Shown here: one piece after another, positions 25,765 through 34,688 of the stretch
Position numbering within the stretch: position 1 is the first letter of the stretch
Layout of the letters: each line of letters starts with the position of its first letter
Assembly: GCF_001426665.1 (NCBI RefSeq)
Contig: NZ_LMEY01000001.1
Location: forward strand, 1,267,179 to 1,331,178
Reading direction: 5' to 3'
From: Rhizobium sp. Root1334
Lineage (GTDB): Bacteria > Pseudomonadota > Alphaproteobacteria > Rhizobiales > Rhizobiaceae
DNA: 64,000 nucleotides
Notes under the pieces: generated by a model
Seen by the model: the letters and a program-made list of their open reading frames with translations, nothing else
Database searches by the model: none
What the model was told of the DNA's origin: nothing
Position numbers and translations under genes: made by a program

Positions 25765-25983
25765 GTGGAAAACCCTTGCCACGTTCCAGCCATAGACGCA
25801 GCTGTCCCGGCGCCCCTGTCATTGCCAAGTTCGCTGTGTTCTCGCTGTGTCTGTACAGGCATCGACCTCTCGCATCAGGAAAAATGCCCTGCGCGACAAG
25901 GGTTCTCATAGGTTGAGGCCGGGTTGAAAGGAAGCGGAACTTCAGCGAATGGTTAAGGTCGCAGGCAGTAGCACGAACGCGGC

Positions 25984-26595
25984 TCAACCGCTAATCATGG
26001 CTCTCAGCTTGTAATGGATCGGCGCCGCGATGTAGCGGGCGCGGTCTTCATCGGAGAGGTTCTTGCCGTATGTGTGCAGCAACTCCGGCATCAGCACCGG
26101 CATACCGGAATAGGCGTGATAGGTGACGGCGTCCCCTGCCTGAACGACGCCATCCTTGAGAACGCGGCAATAGAACCCTGGCCGTCCTGCCCTGGCAAAG
26201 CGCTTGGCAAAGCCGGGATCGTCCATGCGACCAGCCAATGTGGCGCAGGGGATGCGGGCTGACGTGACCTCAAGCTCGACCGTCTCGATGACAAACCGGT
26301 CGCCGACAGAAATCTTGCGGCTATCGGCACCGTCGATCACCAGATTTTCGCCGAAAATTCCCGGTTCCAGAGCGCGGCCAAGTTCCTTCGACCACCAGTC
26401 AAGATCGATGGAGCCCAGCGCATAGACGGCCTGATCGACGCCGCCATGGTGTTTGCGATTGCAGATCTTGTCGCCGATCAATCCCTCACGGTCGATCATG
26501 ATGCCTGCCTCTACCGGATGCTTGAAGATGCCGGTCCGGTAGGATTTACCGGGCAGGATTTCGGCATTGCCGGTGCAGACGGCGACGATTTTCAT
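25984..26595 (-). CDS. MOSC-domain protein (YiiM-like)
   Basis: 203 residues from MKIVAVCTGNAEILPGKSYR. The MOSC core is visible: 'GIMIDREGLIGDKICNRKHH', 'GGVDQAVYAL', 'GIFGENLVIDGAD' and 'TSARIPCATLAGRM' with the conserved cysteine. Such proteins handle molybdenum-cofactor-bound sulfur or reduce N-hydroxylated compounds. A C-terminal 3-alpha extension follows the MOSC domain as in YiiM. Divergent from recR. Confidence 0.92.
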   Translation of the reverse strand: MKIVAVCTGNAEILPGKSYRTGIFKHPVEAGIMIDREGLIGDKICNRKHHGGVDQAVYALGSIDLDWWSKELGRALEPGIFGENLVIDGADSRKISVGDRFVIETVELEVTSARIPCATLAGRMDDPGFAKRFARAGRPGFYCRVLKDGVVQAGDAVTYHAYSGMPVLMPELLHTYGKNLSDEDRARYIAAPIHYKLRAMISG

Positions 26596-26653
26596 GGGCG
26601 GCACTTTCTTTTCAGCGATTCCGTTCCCGGGAGATATGGAGTAGAACCGCCGC

Positions 26654-27259
26654 ATGGCAAAGCGAGTCACCGGTCCCGAAATTGAAAAACTCATCCAGCT
26701 CCTGGCAAAGGTGCCCGGGCTCGGGCCGCGTTCGGCCCGGCGCGCCGCCCTTCATCTGGTCAAGAAGAAGGATCAGCTGTTGGGTCCCTTGGCCGACGCC
26801 ATGGGCGAAGCCCACCGCAAGGTGCGCATCTGCTCGTGCTGCGGCAATGTCGACACGATCGATCCCTGCAGCGTCTGTTCCGACGACCGGCGCGACAATT
26901 CGGTCATCATCGTCGTCGAGGACGTCTCCGACCTCTGGGCGTTGGAGCGCGCCAGCGCGATGAACACGGCCTATCATGTGCTTGGCGGTACGCTGTCGCC
27001 GCTCGATGGCGTCGGGCCCGACGACCTGAACATCAAGGGTCTGGTCGAGCGGGTGAGCAAGGGCGGCGTGCGTGAACTGATCATCGCCGTCAACGCCACC
27101 GTCGAAGGCCAGACGACAGCCCACTACATTACCGACCAGCTCGACGGCCTCGGCGTCAAGATCACCCGGCTTGCCCACGGCGTGCCGGTGGGCGGCGAAC
27201 TGGATTATCTGGATGAAGGCACGCTGACAGCGGCCTTGAGGGCGAGGACGGCGATTTGA
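26654..27259 (+). CDS. recR: Recombination mediator RecR
   Basis: 201 residues. The HhH segment '[20 protein letters not shown]' is followed by the zinc finger '[20 protein letters not shown]', the Toprim core '[16 protein letters not shown]' and the C-terminal '[18 protein letters not shown]'-like Walker B region (here [11 protein letters not shown]). With RecO and RecF it loads RecA on gapped DNA. Normal length. The stop is followed at once by a rhizobial palindromic repeat. Confidence 0.97.
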   Translation: MAKRVTGPEIEKLIQLLAKVPGLGPRSARRAALHLVKKKDQLLGPLADAMGEAHRKVRICSCCGNVDTIDPCSVCSDDRRDNSVIIVVEDVSDLWALERASAMNTAYHVLGGTLSPLDGVGPDDLNIKGLVERVSKGGVRELIIAVNATVEGQTTAHYITDQLDGLGVKITRLAHGVPVGGELDYLDEGTLTAALRARTAI

Positions 27260-27284
27260 GGACGCTTTTGAATGTGCCGAGCCC

Positions 27285-27470
27285 TACCCCTCTCTGTCAC
27301 AGAGCCGGTCCTCGGGCTTGCCGCAGGCAAGACCCGGAGGTGACATCTCCCCCACAAGGGGGGAGATCATTCTTTTCCCTCGCATCCTCGGTGGTAAGGC
27401 GGGCAATAAGTCCGAGGCCAATCTCCCCCCTTGAGGGCGAGATGTCGGCGCCGACAGAGGGGGGTAAGGC
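27285..27470. repeat. Rhizobial palindromic repeat element (RIME-like)
   Basis: A compound imperfect palindrome bounded by CTACCCCTCTCTGTC at the left and GACAGAGGGGGGTA at the right, with nested CTCCCCC/GGGGGGAG arms inside. This is the pattern of the mosaic intergenic repeats found many times in Rhizobiaceae genomes. It occupies the space between recR and the transglycosylase. Confidence 0.8.
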
Positions 27471-27486
27471 GCAGCGAACACTGACG

Positions 27487-28707
27487 ATGATAGTTGCGGC
27501 AATCCTCGCACTCTCCCCGATCCCCGTCCTCGCGGCCTCCAAAGCCGAAACCGAATCTCAATTCCGCCAATGGCTGCAGACCGATCTGTGGCCGCAGGCG
27601 CAGAAATCGGGCATCTCCGCCGCCGCCTTCAAGGCTGCCTTCACCGATGTGAAGCTCAACTGGGACCTGCCGGACCTTGTGCCTCCAGGCAGCAAGCCAC
27701 CCGGCGAACAGAAGCAGAGCCAGGCGGAGTTCTCTTCGCCCGGTGCTTATTTTTCCGAACAGCGGCTACAGGGCCTGGCGGCGACCGGCCGCGCCCTTGC
27801 CAAGGAAAATGCTGCGACGCTCCGGCGGATCGAGAAGACCTATGGGATTCCAGGTCCGATCGTCGTTGCTATCTGGGGCCGCGAATCCGGCTTCGGCCGG
27901 GCGAAAATCCCGCATCCGATTATGGATGTGCTTGCCACTAAGGCCTTCATGTCGACCCGCGGCGATCTGTTCAAGCGCGAGCTGATCGCGGCGCTGCACA
28001 TTCTCGACAGCGGCGACGTGAAGGAGGCCGACATGCGCGGCTCCTGGGCCGGCGCCATGGGCCAACCACAGTTCCTGCCGACCAGTTTCCTCAAATATGC
28101 CGTCGATTTCGATGGCGACGGCCGCCGTGACATCTGGAAATCGACGCCCGATACGCTGGCCTCGATCGCCAATTACCTGTCGAAAAAAGGCTGGCAGCGT
28201 GGCCGCGACTGGGGTTTCGAGGTCTATATTCCTGCGAACGTCACTTGCGCGCAGGAAGGCCCAGACCTGGCCAAGCCGATCTCGCAATGGGCATCCGATG
28301 GCATCGAACGCGCCTCCGGGAAGGCGTTTCCGGCCAGCGAAGCCAAGGCCGATGGCATGATGCTGGTCCCGGCCGGCCGCCATGGCCCGGAATTCATCGT
28401 CACGCCCAACTTCTACGTCATCAAGGAATACAACAACTCCGACCTCTATGCGCTGTTCATCGGCAACCTGGCCGACCGGATCGCCTCGGGTGGCGGCGCT
28501 TTCAGGCGTGAGTTCGGCGATGTCGGCAAGATGCTCCGCTCAGACGTCCTGAAGATGCAGAAATCGCTGGAAAAACAGGGCTATGATATAGGCAAGGCCG
28601 ATGGTCTGGCCGGTTACAAGACCCGGCGCTCGATCGGCGCCTGGCAGGCAAAGAACGGCATCGAGCCGACATGTTTCCCGCAAAAAAGCCTGTTGGGAAA
28701 ACTATAG
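27487..28707 (+). CDS. Lytic murein transglycosylase (MltB-like) with peptidoglycan-binding domain
   Basis: 406 residues from MIVAAILALSPIPVLAASKA, a signal peptide. Residues about 25-320 form an MltB-type catalytic domain: 'IVVAIWGRESGFGRAKIPHP' holds the catalytic glutamate, and 'GSWAGAMGQPQFLPTSFLKY' is diagnostic. A C-terminal peptidoglycan-binding domain follows ('DVLKMQKSLEKQGYDIGKAD'). The reading frame is open back to a TTG at 27,256 overlapping recR, but that extension is entirely encoded by the palindromic repeat and is probably not the native N-terminus. Confidence 0.9.
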   Translation: MIVAAILALSPIPVLAASKAETESQFRQWLQTDLWPQAQKSGISAAAFKAAFTDVKLNWDLPDLVPPGSKPPGEQKQSQAEFSSPGAYFSEQRLQGLAATGRALAKENAATLRRIEKTYGIPGPIVVAIWGRESGFGRAKIPHPIMDVLATKAFMSTRGDLFKRELIAALHILDSGDVKEADMRGSWAGAMGQPQFLPTSFLKYAVDFDGDGRRDIWKSTPDTLASIANYLSKKGWQRGRDWGFEVYIPANVTCAQEGPDLAKPISQWASDGIERASGKAFPASEAKADGMMLVPAGRHGPEFIVTPNFYVIKEYNNSDLYALFIGNLADRIASGGGAFRREFGDVGKMLRSDVLKMQKSLEKQGYDIGKADGLAGYKTRRSIGAWQAKNGIEPTCFPQKSLLGKL

Positions 28708-28744
28708 CGGGCGAAACCGTGTTCAATTTCGTCCGGCATAATTG

Positions 28745-29179
28745 TCAGGCGGCGGAGAGGCTGGTTTCGAGCAGATTCAGGATCGCCGTCCAGCCCTGTT
28801 CGTGGCCTCGCCGCGCTTCCTCGGATTTGAATTTCACCTGTTTCAGGGTGATTTCCGTCGTGCCGGTATCGACTTCAGCGAGATCGATGGTGACGACGCT
28901 GTCGTCGAGCGAGTACGGCGACTCCCAGGTGAAGGCAAGGCGTGAGAACGGGTCTATCTCAAGATAGATTCCCGCATGTGGGATGTCTTTCTCGGCCGTC
29001 ACCATGACGATCGAGAAACGGCCGCCCTTCACCGGATCGTTCGTGACTTTGGACTGCGCGGCTCCCCCCGAAGGCACCGCCATGAATTTTGCCAGCATCA
29101 CCGGTGAAAGCCAGGCGTTGAACACTTTTTCGCGCGGTGCCGCGATTGTGCGGCTGACCGTCAGCTCAAGCTCCTTCAT
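28745..29179 (-). CDS. SRPBCC/AHSA1-family protein
   Basis: 144 residues from MKELELTVSRTIAAPREKVF; AAGGA lies eight bases upstream of this ATG inside the preceding gene. The family pattern 'VFNAWLSPVMLAKFM', 'YLEIDPFSRLAFTWE' and 'EEARRGHEQGWTAILNLLE' marks an AHSA1-like hydrophobic ligand-binding fold. Such proteins are commonly encoded with an ArsR repressor, as here, in ligand-responsive pairs. Ligand unknown. Confidence 0.9.
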   Translation of the reverse strand: MKELELTVSRTIAAPREKVFNAWLSPVMLAKFMAVPSGGAAQSKVTNDPVKGGRFSIVMVTAEKDIPHAGIYLEIDPFSRLAFTWESPYSLDDSVVTIDLAEVDTGTTEITLKQVKFKSEEARRGHEQGWTAILNLLETSLSAA

Positions 29180-29507
29180 TGTCTTCATCCTTTGAAACGA
29201 GTAGGTTTTCGAGCGCCGTCAGGCGCAATTCCCAGATGGACTTCAATTGCGCGAACCAGTTTTCTGTCAGCTTCAGCGGATCGAGTTCGGCTGCGATGAA
29301 ATGCTCGCGGCCCAAGGTCCGGCGGGTGACAAGTCCGGCCTCCTCCAGCACCTTGATGTGTTTGGAGACGGAATTCAGCGACATGTCGAAATGGGCGGCG
29401 AGCGCCGTCACTCTCAATGCACCTTCCTGAACAAGCAGCGTCAGGATGCGTCGCCGGGTCGTATCGCCGGCGGCCTTGAGAACCCGTGACAGATCATCTT
29501 CGTCCAT
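29166..29507 (-). CDS. ArsR-family transcriptional regulator
   Basis: 113 residues. Winged helix: 'AAGDTTRRRILTLLVQEGAL', 'TALAAHFDMSLNSVSKHIKV', 'LEEAGLVTRRTLGREHFI'. The metal-binding ELCVCDL motif of arsenic or cadmium sensors is absent, consistent with the subfamily paired with SRPBCC proteins. Its 3' end overlaps the SRPBCC gene by 14 bases. A symmetric operator candidate begins three bases upstream of its start. Confidence 0.92.
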   Translation of the reverse strand: MDEDDLSRVLKAAGDTTRRRILTLLVQEGALRVTALAAHFDMSLNSVSKHIKVLEEAGLVTRRTLGREHFIAAELDPLKLTENWFAQLKSIWELRLTALENLLVSKDEDNEGA

Positions 29508-29510
29508 TCA

Positions 29511-29566
29511 TTCACCCTAACAGTTGAATATACAAAACAAGGGCTATAGTCAACCATACGGGTGAA
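29511..29566. promoter_or_regulatory. Nested inverted repeat, candidate ArsR operator
   Basis: Two copies of TTCACCC-N5-GTTGA face each other: one at 29,511-29,527 and its complement (TCAAC-N5-GGGTGAA) at 29,550-29,566, separated by 22 bases. Located immediately upstream of the ArsR-type gene, where autoregulation would act. Confidence 0.6.
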
Positions 29567-29671
29567 TATTATCAGCTTTCCCGGTTTTTGGACCTGATGG
29601 AGCAAGTGAAGAAAGGCCGGTATGCGGGTTGCAAACCGGCCTTTCGAGCAATAACGGACACTGCAGAGCGC

Positions 29672-31300
29672 TCAGTGCATGTCCATCTGCTGCTTGTAGC
29701 GCTCATATTCGTAAGGAAGAATCGTCTGGCGCTCGATCATTCTGTGCACGCGGGGGGCGGTATCACCGCGATGCAGGGCGAGCAGGCGGTCGCCAATCTC
29801 AGCATCCGCCTGTGTCCGGCGCTGGTTGTGGCGGACATATTCCACCCAGGTCGGTACGTGATAGGTTTCGGTCCATGTGGTCGGGTTTTCCAGATCCCGC
29901 ATCAATCCCCATTGGCCGGCGCCGTCGCGGATGCGGATACGCCGGCGCTCGGCCATGGCGGTGAGGAATTCCGGCACGTCGCCGTCGGCGATCTCGTAAT
30001 CGATCATCACCACGATTGGGCCGCTGCGCGGCTTGAGGTCGAGCTTCAAAAGCGGCTCGGAAAACCGGTTGAGAGGATCGAGATTGAGCGACTGGAACTC
30101 CGGCAGCGGCAGGCGCAGCCCGATGGCAGCGCCGACGATCATCAGACAGGCCGAGACGATCAAGGCATTTGCCGGGCCGTGGCTTTCGGCCAGTTGCCCC
30201 CACATCCAGCTGCCTGAAGCGATGCCGCCGAAGGTGGTGGTCTGGTAGAGCGACAGCGCGCGGCCAACCACCCAGCGCGGCGTCGAGAGCTGCACGGTGG
30301 TATTGAACAGCGACAGCGCCAGTACCCAGCCGGCGCCCGACAGAAGAAGCGCAAGGCTGGTGAGCCAGCCATAGGGGCTGAGCGCCGTCACCACGCTGCT
30401 GACGGCAAAACCGGCAAAGGCGATGCGCACGATCCATTCGCTCGACAGGTGCTCCCGCAGCCGGGCGCTGAGCAGAGCCCCGCCGATGGCGCCAAGGCCG
30501 AAGGCACCCAGCATGATGCCGTAGGTCAACGGTCCGCCGGCGACCAGATCGCGGGCAACCAGCGGCAGAAGAGCGAGAATGGCGCTGGCGGACAGACCGA
30601 AGACGAAACCACGCACCAGCACCTTGCCGATATTCGGCGACATGGCGACGTAACGCAGACCGGCGGAGATCGCCCGGCCCATCGATTCGCGCGGCAGCGC
30701 CGACAGCGTTTCTTCGCGGCGCCAGCGCAACAGTGCGTAGATGATGGCAAAATAGCTGAGCGTATTGGCAGCAAAAGCCGCGGCGGCCCCGGCTGCCGCG
30801 ACGATCACGCCGCCGATCGCCGGGCCGACCGAGCGGGTGATGTTGAACCCCATGCTGTTCAGCGCGACCGCAGCCGGCAGTACGTCGCGCGGCACCATAT
30901 CGCCGACCGAAGCCTGCCAGGAAGGGTTGTTGAGCGCCGTGCCGCAGCCGATCAGGAAAGTGAATAACAGCAGCAGCCAGGGCGTAATAATGCCAAAATA
31001 GGCACAGAGCGTCAGAAGTGCCGAGATGCAGAGCATGAAACACTGGCCAACCAGCATGATGCGGCGCCGATCGAAATTATCGGCAAGCGCGCCGGAAATC
31101 AGCGAAAACAGCATGATGGGCAGCGAGGTCGAGGCCTGCACCAGCGCCACCATGTTCACGGAATCCGTAATCGAGGTCATCATCCAGGCGGCGCCGACGG
31201 CCTGGATCAGTCCGCCAAAATTGGAGGCAAGACTTGCCACCCAGATAACCCGGAACGTATCGTGCTTGAACGGCGCCAATGGCGATAGTCTGTGCGGCAA
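29672..31300 (-). CDS. MFS transporter with C-terminal soluble domain (EntS-like MFS_3)
   Basis: 542 residues from a TTG start. Twelve hydrophobic segments span about residues 18-400, with the MFS motif 'GALADNFDRRRIMLVGQ' between helices 2 and 3 and 'GPAIGGVIVAAAGAAAAFAA' in helix 5. The last 130 or so residues are soluble ('VVMIDYEIADGDVPEFLTAM', 'WTETYHVPTWVEYVRHNQRR'), resembling a dimeric ferredoxin-like (ABM) fold common in the rhizobial members. The MFS_3 family includes enterobactin exporters; the substrate here is unknown. Confidence 0.9.
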   Translation of the reverse strand: MPHRLSPLAPFKHDTFRVIWVASLASNFGGLIQAVGAAWMMTSITDSVNMVALVQASTSLPIMLFSLISGALADNFDRRRIMLVGQCFMLCISALLTLCAYFGIITPWLLLLFTFLIGCGTALNNPSWQASVGDMVPRDVLPAAVALNSMGFNITRSVGPAIGGVIVAAAGAAAAFAANTLSYFAIIYALLRWRREETLSALPRESMGRAISAGLRYVAMSPNIGKVLVRGFVFGLSASAILALLPLVARDLVAGGPLTYGIMLGAFGLGAIGGALLSARLREHLSSEWIVRIAFAGFAVSSVVTALSPYGWLTSLALLLSGAGWVLALSLFNTTVQLSTPRWVVGRALSLYQTTTFGGIASGSWMWGQLAESHGPANALIVSACLMIVGAAIGLRLPLPEFQSLNLDPLNRFSEPLLKLDLKPRSGPIVVMIDYEIADGDVPEFLTAMAERRRIRIRDGAGQWGLMRDLENPTTWTETYHVPTWVEYVRHNQRRTQADAEIGDRLLALHRGDTAPRVHRMIERQTILPYEYERYKQQMDMH

Positions 31301-31454
31301 CGCGCTTTCCCACCCTAGTCTGTGATTTGAATCGTCTTTGTGACGCCCAATCTAAGCCAGATGACAGGCCGGGCAAGTAAAAGCGCTGCCATCGGCAGGA
31401 TTTCACCACTTCACGGTCTGAATCCGCGTTTTGCAGGCCTGACAGCGGGATACC

Positions 31455-31483
31455 TTGCATTTGCCGACAATCGAGCGTATATG
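31455..31483 (+). promoter_or_regulatory. Candidate promoter of the rimP-nusA-infB operon
   Basis: TTGCAT (31455-31460) and TATATG (31478-31483) are separated by 17 bases, a reasonable sigma-70 pair. It lies about 85 bases before rimP and just ahead of the leader hairpin. Confidence 0.5.
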
Positions 31484-31511
31484 ACCCTCAAATTCTTGAT
31501 CGGTTGATGAA

Positions 31512-31541
31512 GAGTGGGCCCGTCAGGACCCGCTCTTTTTT
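31512..31541 (+). terminator. Leader terminator-like hairpin before rimP
   Basis: Arms GAGTGGGCCC (31512-31521) and GGACCCGCTC (31526-31535) pair at nine of ten positions around a GTCA loop and are followed by six T (31536-31541). It sits 28 bases before the rimP start and downstream of the candidate promoter, as an attenuator would. Confidence 0.7.
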
Positions 31542-31568
31542 ATTACCGATGTTTTGGGAGAGCATCGT

Positions 31569-32186
31569 TTGTCCGATACGACAACGGCAGAAAACACACA
31601 GGAACCACGCCTGGTCACCGAGACCGGGATCGATCGGCGCATCGCCGACATCGTCGAGCCCGTGCTCATTCCGATGGGCTATCAACTGGTGCGCGTGCGC
31701 CTGTCCTCGCAGAATGGCGCAACGCTGCAGATCATGGCCGAGCGGCTTGACGGCACTATGACCGTGGACGATTGCGAAGCGATCTCGACGGCGATCTCGC
31801 CGGTTCTGGACGTGGAAGATCCGGTCGATCGGGAGTATCATTTAGAAGTATCGTCGCCGGGAATCGACCGGCCGATGGTGCGCAAGTCCGATTTCACTCG
31901 CTGGTCCGGCCACCTGATCAAGTTCGAAACGTCGGTCCTGGTTGACAGCCGCAAGCGTTTCCGCGGTAAAATCGTGTCGGCCGACGACGAAAGTTTTACG
32001 ATCGAGCGCGATCAACCGGCCCCCGGCGAAGAGCCGCGCGTGGTCATTCCCTTCACGGCGCTGGCCGAAGGCAGGCTGATCCTCACGGATGACCTGATCC
32101 GCGATGCGCTGACAGCAGACAAGAAGGCAAAGGCAGCCCAGGCTGCCAACGAAAACTTCGAAGACGAAGATTCGCCGATCAATTGA
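31569..32186 (+). CDS. rimP: Ribosome maturation factor RimP
   Basis: 205 residues from a TTG at 31569 with GGAGAG upstream. Family features: '[20 protein letters not shown]', '[20 protein letters not shown]' and '[20 protein letters not shown]' with the SSPG(I/L)DRPL-type signature. It assists 30S subunit assembly. First gene of the transcription/translation operon with nusA, ylxR and infB. The acidic C-terminal tail is typical of rhizobial forms. Confidence 0.96.
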   Translation: MSDTTTAENTQEPRLVTETGIDRRIADIVEPVLIPMGYQLVRVRLSSQNGATLQIMAERLDGTMTVDDCEAISTAISPVLDVEDPVDREYHLEVSSPGIDRPMVRKSDFTRWSGHLIKFETSVLVDSRKRFRGKIVSADDESFTIERDQPAPGEEPRVVIPFTALAEGRLILTDDLIRDALTADKKAKAAQAANENFEDEDSPIN

Positions 32187-32244
32187 GTTCATGGGCGTGG
32201 GACGCTTCCAAGTGAGGCCCCGGCAATCAGACGGAGACTTTAAT

Positions 32245-33852
32245 ATGGCAGTGAGTGCTAACAGGCTCGAACTTCTGCAGATCGCGGATGCCGTCGCGCG
32301 CGAAAAAGTGATCGACCGCGAAATCGTTCTGGCCGCCATGGCCGACGCGATCCAGAAGGCCGCCCGCTCGCGCTACGGTTCGGAGAGCAACATCCGCGCC
32401 GACATCAATTCCAAGACCGGCGAAATCCGGCTTCAGCGCCTGCTCGAAGTCGTCGAACACGCCGAAGACTACTCGACCCAGATTCCGCTGGAACTGGCCC
32501 GCGACCGCAATCCGGACGCCATTCTCGGCGACTTCATCGCCGACCCGCTGCCGCCGATGGATTTCGGCCGTATCGCCGCCCAATCGGCCAAGCAGGTCAT
32601 CGTCCAGAAGGTGCGTGAAGCCGAGCGGGACCGCCAGTTCGACGAATTCAAGGATCGCATCGGCGAAATCGTCAACGGCACGGTCAAGCGCGTCGAATAT
32701 GGCAATGTCATTGTCGATCTCGGCCGTGGTGAAGGCATCATCCGCCGCGACGAAATGATCCCGCGCGAAAACATGCGCTACGGCGACCGCGTCCGCTCGT
32801 ATGTCTACGACGTGCGCCGCGAACAGCGCGGCCCGCAAATTTTCCTGTCGCGTACCCATCCGCAGTTCATGGTGAAGCTGTTCACCATGGAAGTTCCGGA
32901 AATCTACGACGGCATCATCCAGATCCGTTCGGTTGCCCGTGACCCGGGTTCGCGCGCCAAGATCGCCGTCATCTCGAACGACTCGTCGATCGATCCGGTC
33001 GGTGCCTGCGTCGGTATGCGCGGTTCGCGCGTTCAGGCCGTTGTCGGCGAATTGCAGGGCGAAAAGATCGATATCATTCCGTGGTCCCAGGATCCGGCAT
33101 CGTTCATCGTCAACGCGCTGCAGCCGGCTGAAGTCTCCAAGGTCGTTCTCGATGAGGATGCAGAGCGCATCGAAGTCGTGGTTCCGGATGAACAGCTCTC
33201 GCTGGCCATCGGCCGCCGCGGCCAGAACGTCCGCCTCGCATCGCAGCTGACCGGCTGGGATATCGACATCATGACGGAAGCCGAAGAATCGGAACGCCGC
33301 CAGAAGGAATTCAACGAACGCACCGCGCTGTTCATGGAAGCCCTCGACGTCGACGAGATGGTTGGCCAGGTTCTGGCTTCGGAAGGCTTTGCCGCCGTCG
33401 AAGAGCTTGCCTATGTCGAACTCGACGAAATTGCCTCGATCGAAGGCTTCGACGAGGACACAGCCAACGAACTGCAGACCCGCGCCCGCGAATATCTCGA
33501 GCGCCTGGAAGCCGAAATGGATGCCAAGCGCGTCGCCCTCGGCGTTTCCGACGACCTGCGCTCGATCAACGGCATGACCGGCCAGATGCTGGTTGCGCTG
33601 GGTGAAGACGGCATCAAGACTATGGAAGACTTTGCAGGCTGCGCCGCTGACGATCTCGTCGGCTGGTCGGAACGCAAGGACGGCGAGACGAAGAAGTTTG
33701 AAGGCCTGTTCTCCAAGCTCGAAATCTCCCGCATCGATGCCGAACGCATGGTCCTGCAGGCGCGTCTTGCCGCCGGCTGGATCACCGAAGAAGACCTGGC
33801 ACGCGAAGAAGAAGCGCTCGAAGTCGTGGAAGGCGCGGAACAGGACGCCTGA
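32245..33852 (+). CDS. nusA: Transcription termination/antitermination factor NusA
   Basis: 535 residues from [20 protein letters not shown], with GGAGA upstream. Domains in order: N-terminal RNAP-binding (1-130), S1 ('[20 protein letters not shown]', about 137-200), two KH domains ('[20 protein letters not shown]', '[19 protein letters not shown]'), then two acidic C-terminal repeats with helix-hairpin-helix character. It modulates pausing, termination and rRNA antitermination. 58 bases after rimP. Confidence 0.97.
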   Translation: MAVSANRLELLQIADAVAREKVIDREIVLAAMADAIQKAARSRYGSESNIRADINSKTGEIRLQRLLEVVEHAEDYSTQIPLELARDRNPDAILGDFIADPLPPMDFGRIAAQSAKQVIVQKVREAERDRQFDEFKDRIGEIVNGTVKRVEYGNVIVDLGRGEGIIRRDEMIPRENMRYGDRVRSYVYDVRREQRGPQIFLSRTHPQFMVKLFTMEVPEIYDGIIQIRSVARDPGSRAKIAVISNDSSIDPVGACVGMRGSRVQAVVGELQGEKIDIIPWSQDPASFIVNALQPAEVSKVVLDEDAERIEVVVPDEQLSLAIGRRGQNVRLASQLTGWDIDIMTEAEESERRQKEFNERTALFMEALDVDEMVGQVLASEGFAAVEELAYVELDEIASIEGFDEDTANELQTRAREYLERLEAEMDAKRVALGVSDDLRSINGMTGQMLVALGEDGIKTMEDFAGCAADDLVGWSERKDGETKKFEGLFSKLEISRIDAERMVLQARLAAGWITEEDLAREEEALEVVEGAEQDA

Positions 33853-33897
33853 AGGCGTTCTGACCGTGAATCAAGCTGATGCTGCTTGAAGATCGCC

Positions 33898-34584
33898 ATG
33901 TTGATTGAAGACAAGGACCCTGCCGGGGACATCGATGGTGAAGCAGTGAATGGCCGCATGTGCATCGTGACACGGCAGAGCGGAACACCGGAAACGCTGA
34001 TCCGCTTTGTTGCCGGGCCTGATGGCCGGGTGGTGCCGGATTTGAAGAAGCAGCTGCCGGGTCGCGGCTGCTGGGTAACGGCGGAGCGGGCGGTGCTGGA
34101 AAAGGCAATCGCCAGGAAGCTGTTTGCCCGCGGGCTCAAGAAGGCGGATGTGACCGCCGGACCGGAGCTTGCCGATGAGGTGGACCGGCTGCTGTCGATG
34201 CAGCTTGGCGGCATGATGAACCTGGCGCGCAAGGCGGCACAGTTCATCACCGGCGCCTCGAAGGTCGAGCAAGCCGTGCGTGGACTGGCGGCGCTCGCCA
34301 CATTCCATGCGGTGGATGCCGCAGCCGATGGGGTGCGAAAGATAGACCAGGCGCGCAAAGCGATGAGCTTTGTCGTCGATGATGGACAGGAAATACCCTC
34401 CTTTCGCTTCTTTACCGAGGCTGAAATGGAAGGGCTTTTAGGCCAGAATGCTTTTATCCATGCCGCAGCGCTTGCAGGGCAGGCGGGTGAGGGTGTAGTG
34501 AAGCGCGCAAACATGCTCGAACGATATCGGGGAACCGTCCCTGCTCGAGCCGTTGGCGCCGAATCTGGCTTGCCGACACAATGA
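33898..34584 (+). CDS. YlxR/DUF448 RNA-binding protein
   Basis: About 228 residues. The YlxR part includes 'NGRMCIVTRQSGTPETLIRF', 'PDLKKQLPGRGCWVTAERAV', and a L7Ae/L30e-like second half ('MMNLARKAAQFITGASKVEQ'). Rhizobial members combine both. Likely RNA- or nucleoid-binding; the position between nusA and infB is nearly universal. Start uncertain between the ATG at 33,898 and a TTG twelve bases earlier. Confidence 0.9.
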   Translation: MLIEDKDPAGDIDGEAVNGRMCIVTRQSGTPETLIRFVAGPDGRVVPDLKKQLPGRGCWVTAERAVLEKAIARKLFARGLKKADVTAGPELADEVDRLLSMQLGGMMNLARKAAQFITGASKVEQAVRGLAALATFHAVDAAADGVRKIDQARKAMSFVVDDGQEIPSFRFFTEAEMEGLLGQNAFIHAAALAGQAGEGVVKRANMLERYRGTVPARAVGAESGLPTQ

Positions 34585-34688
34585 CGGGGGTCACCGGCGA
34601 AGGCCGGCACAACCGCGATTGCAAAACAGAAATTGAACGGCGGGGTCTGGTGATACGCATCCGGCCCTGATCTTAGGAACGGAACGGA

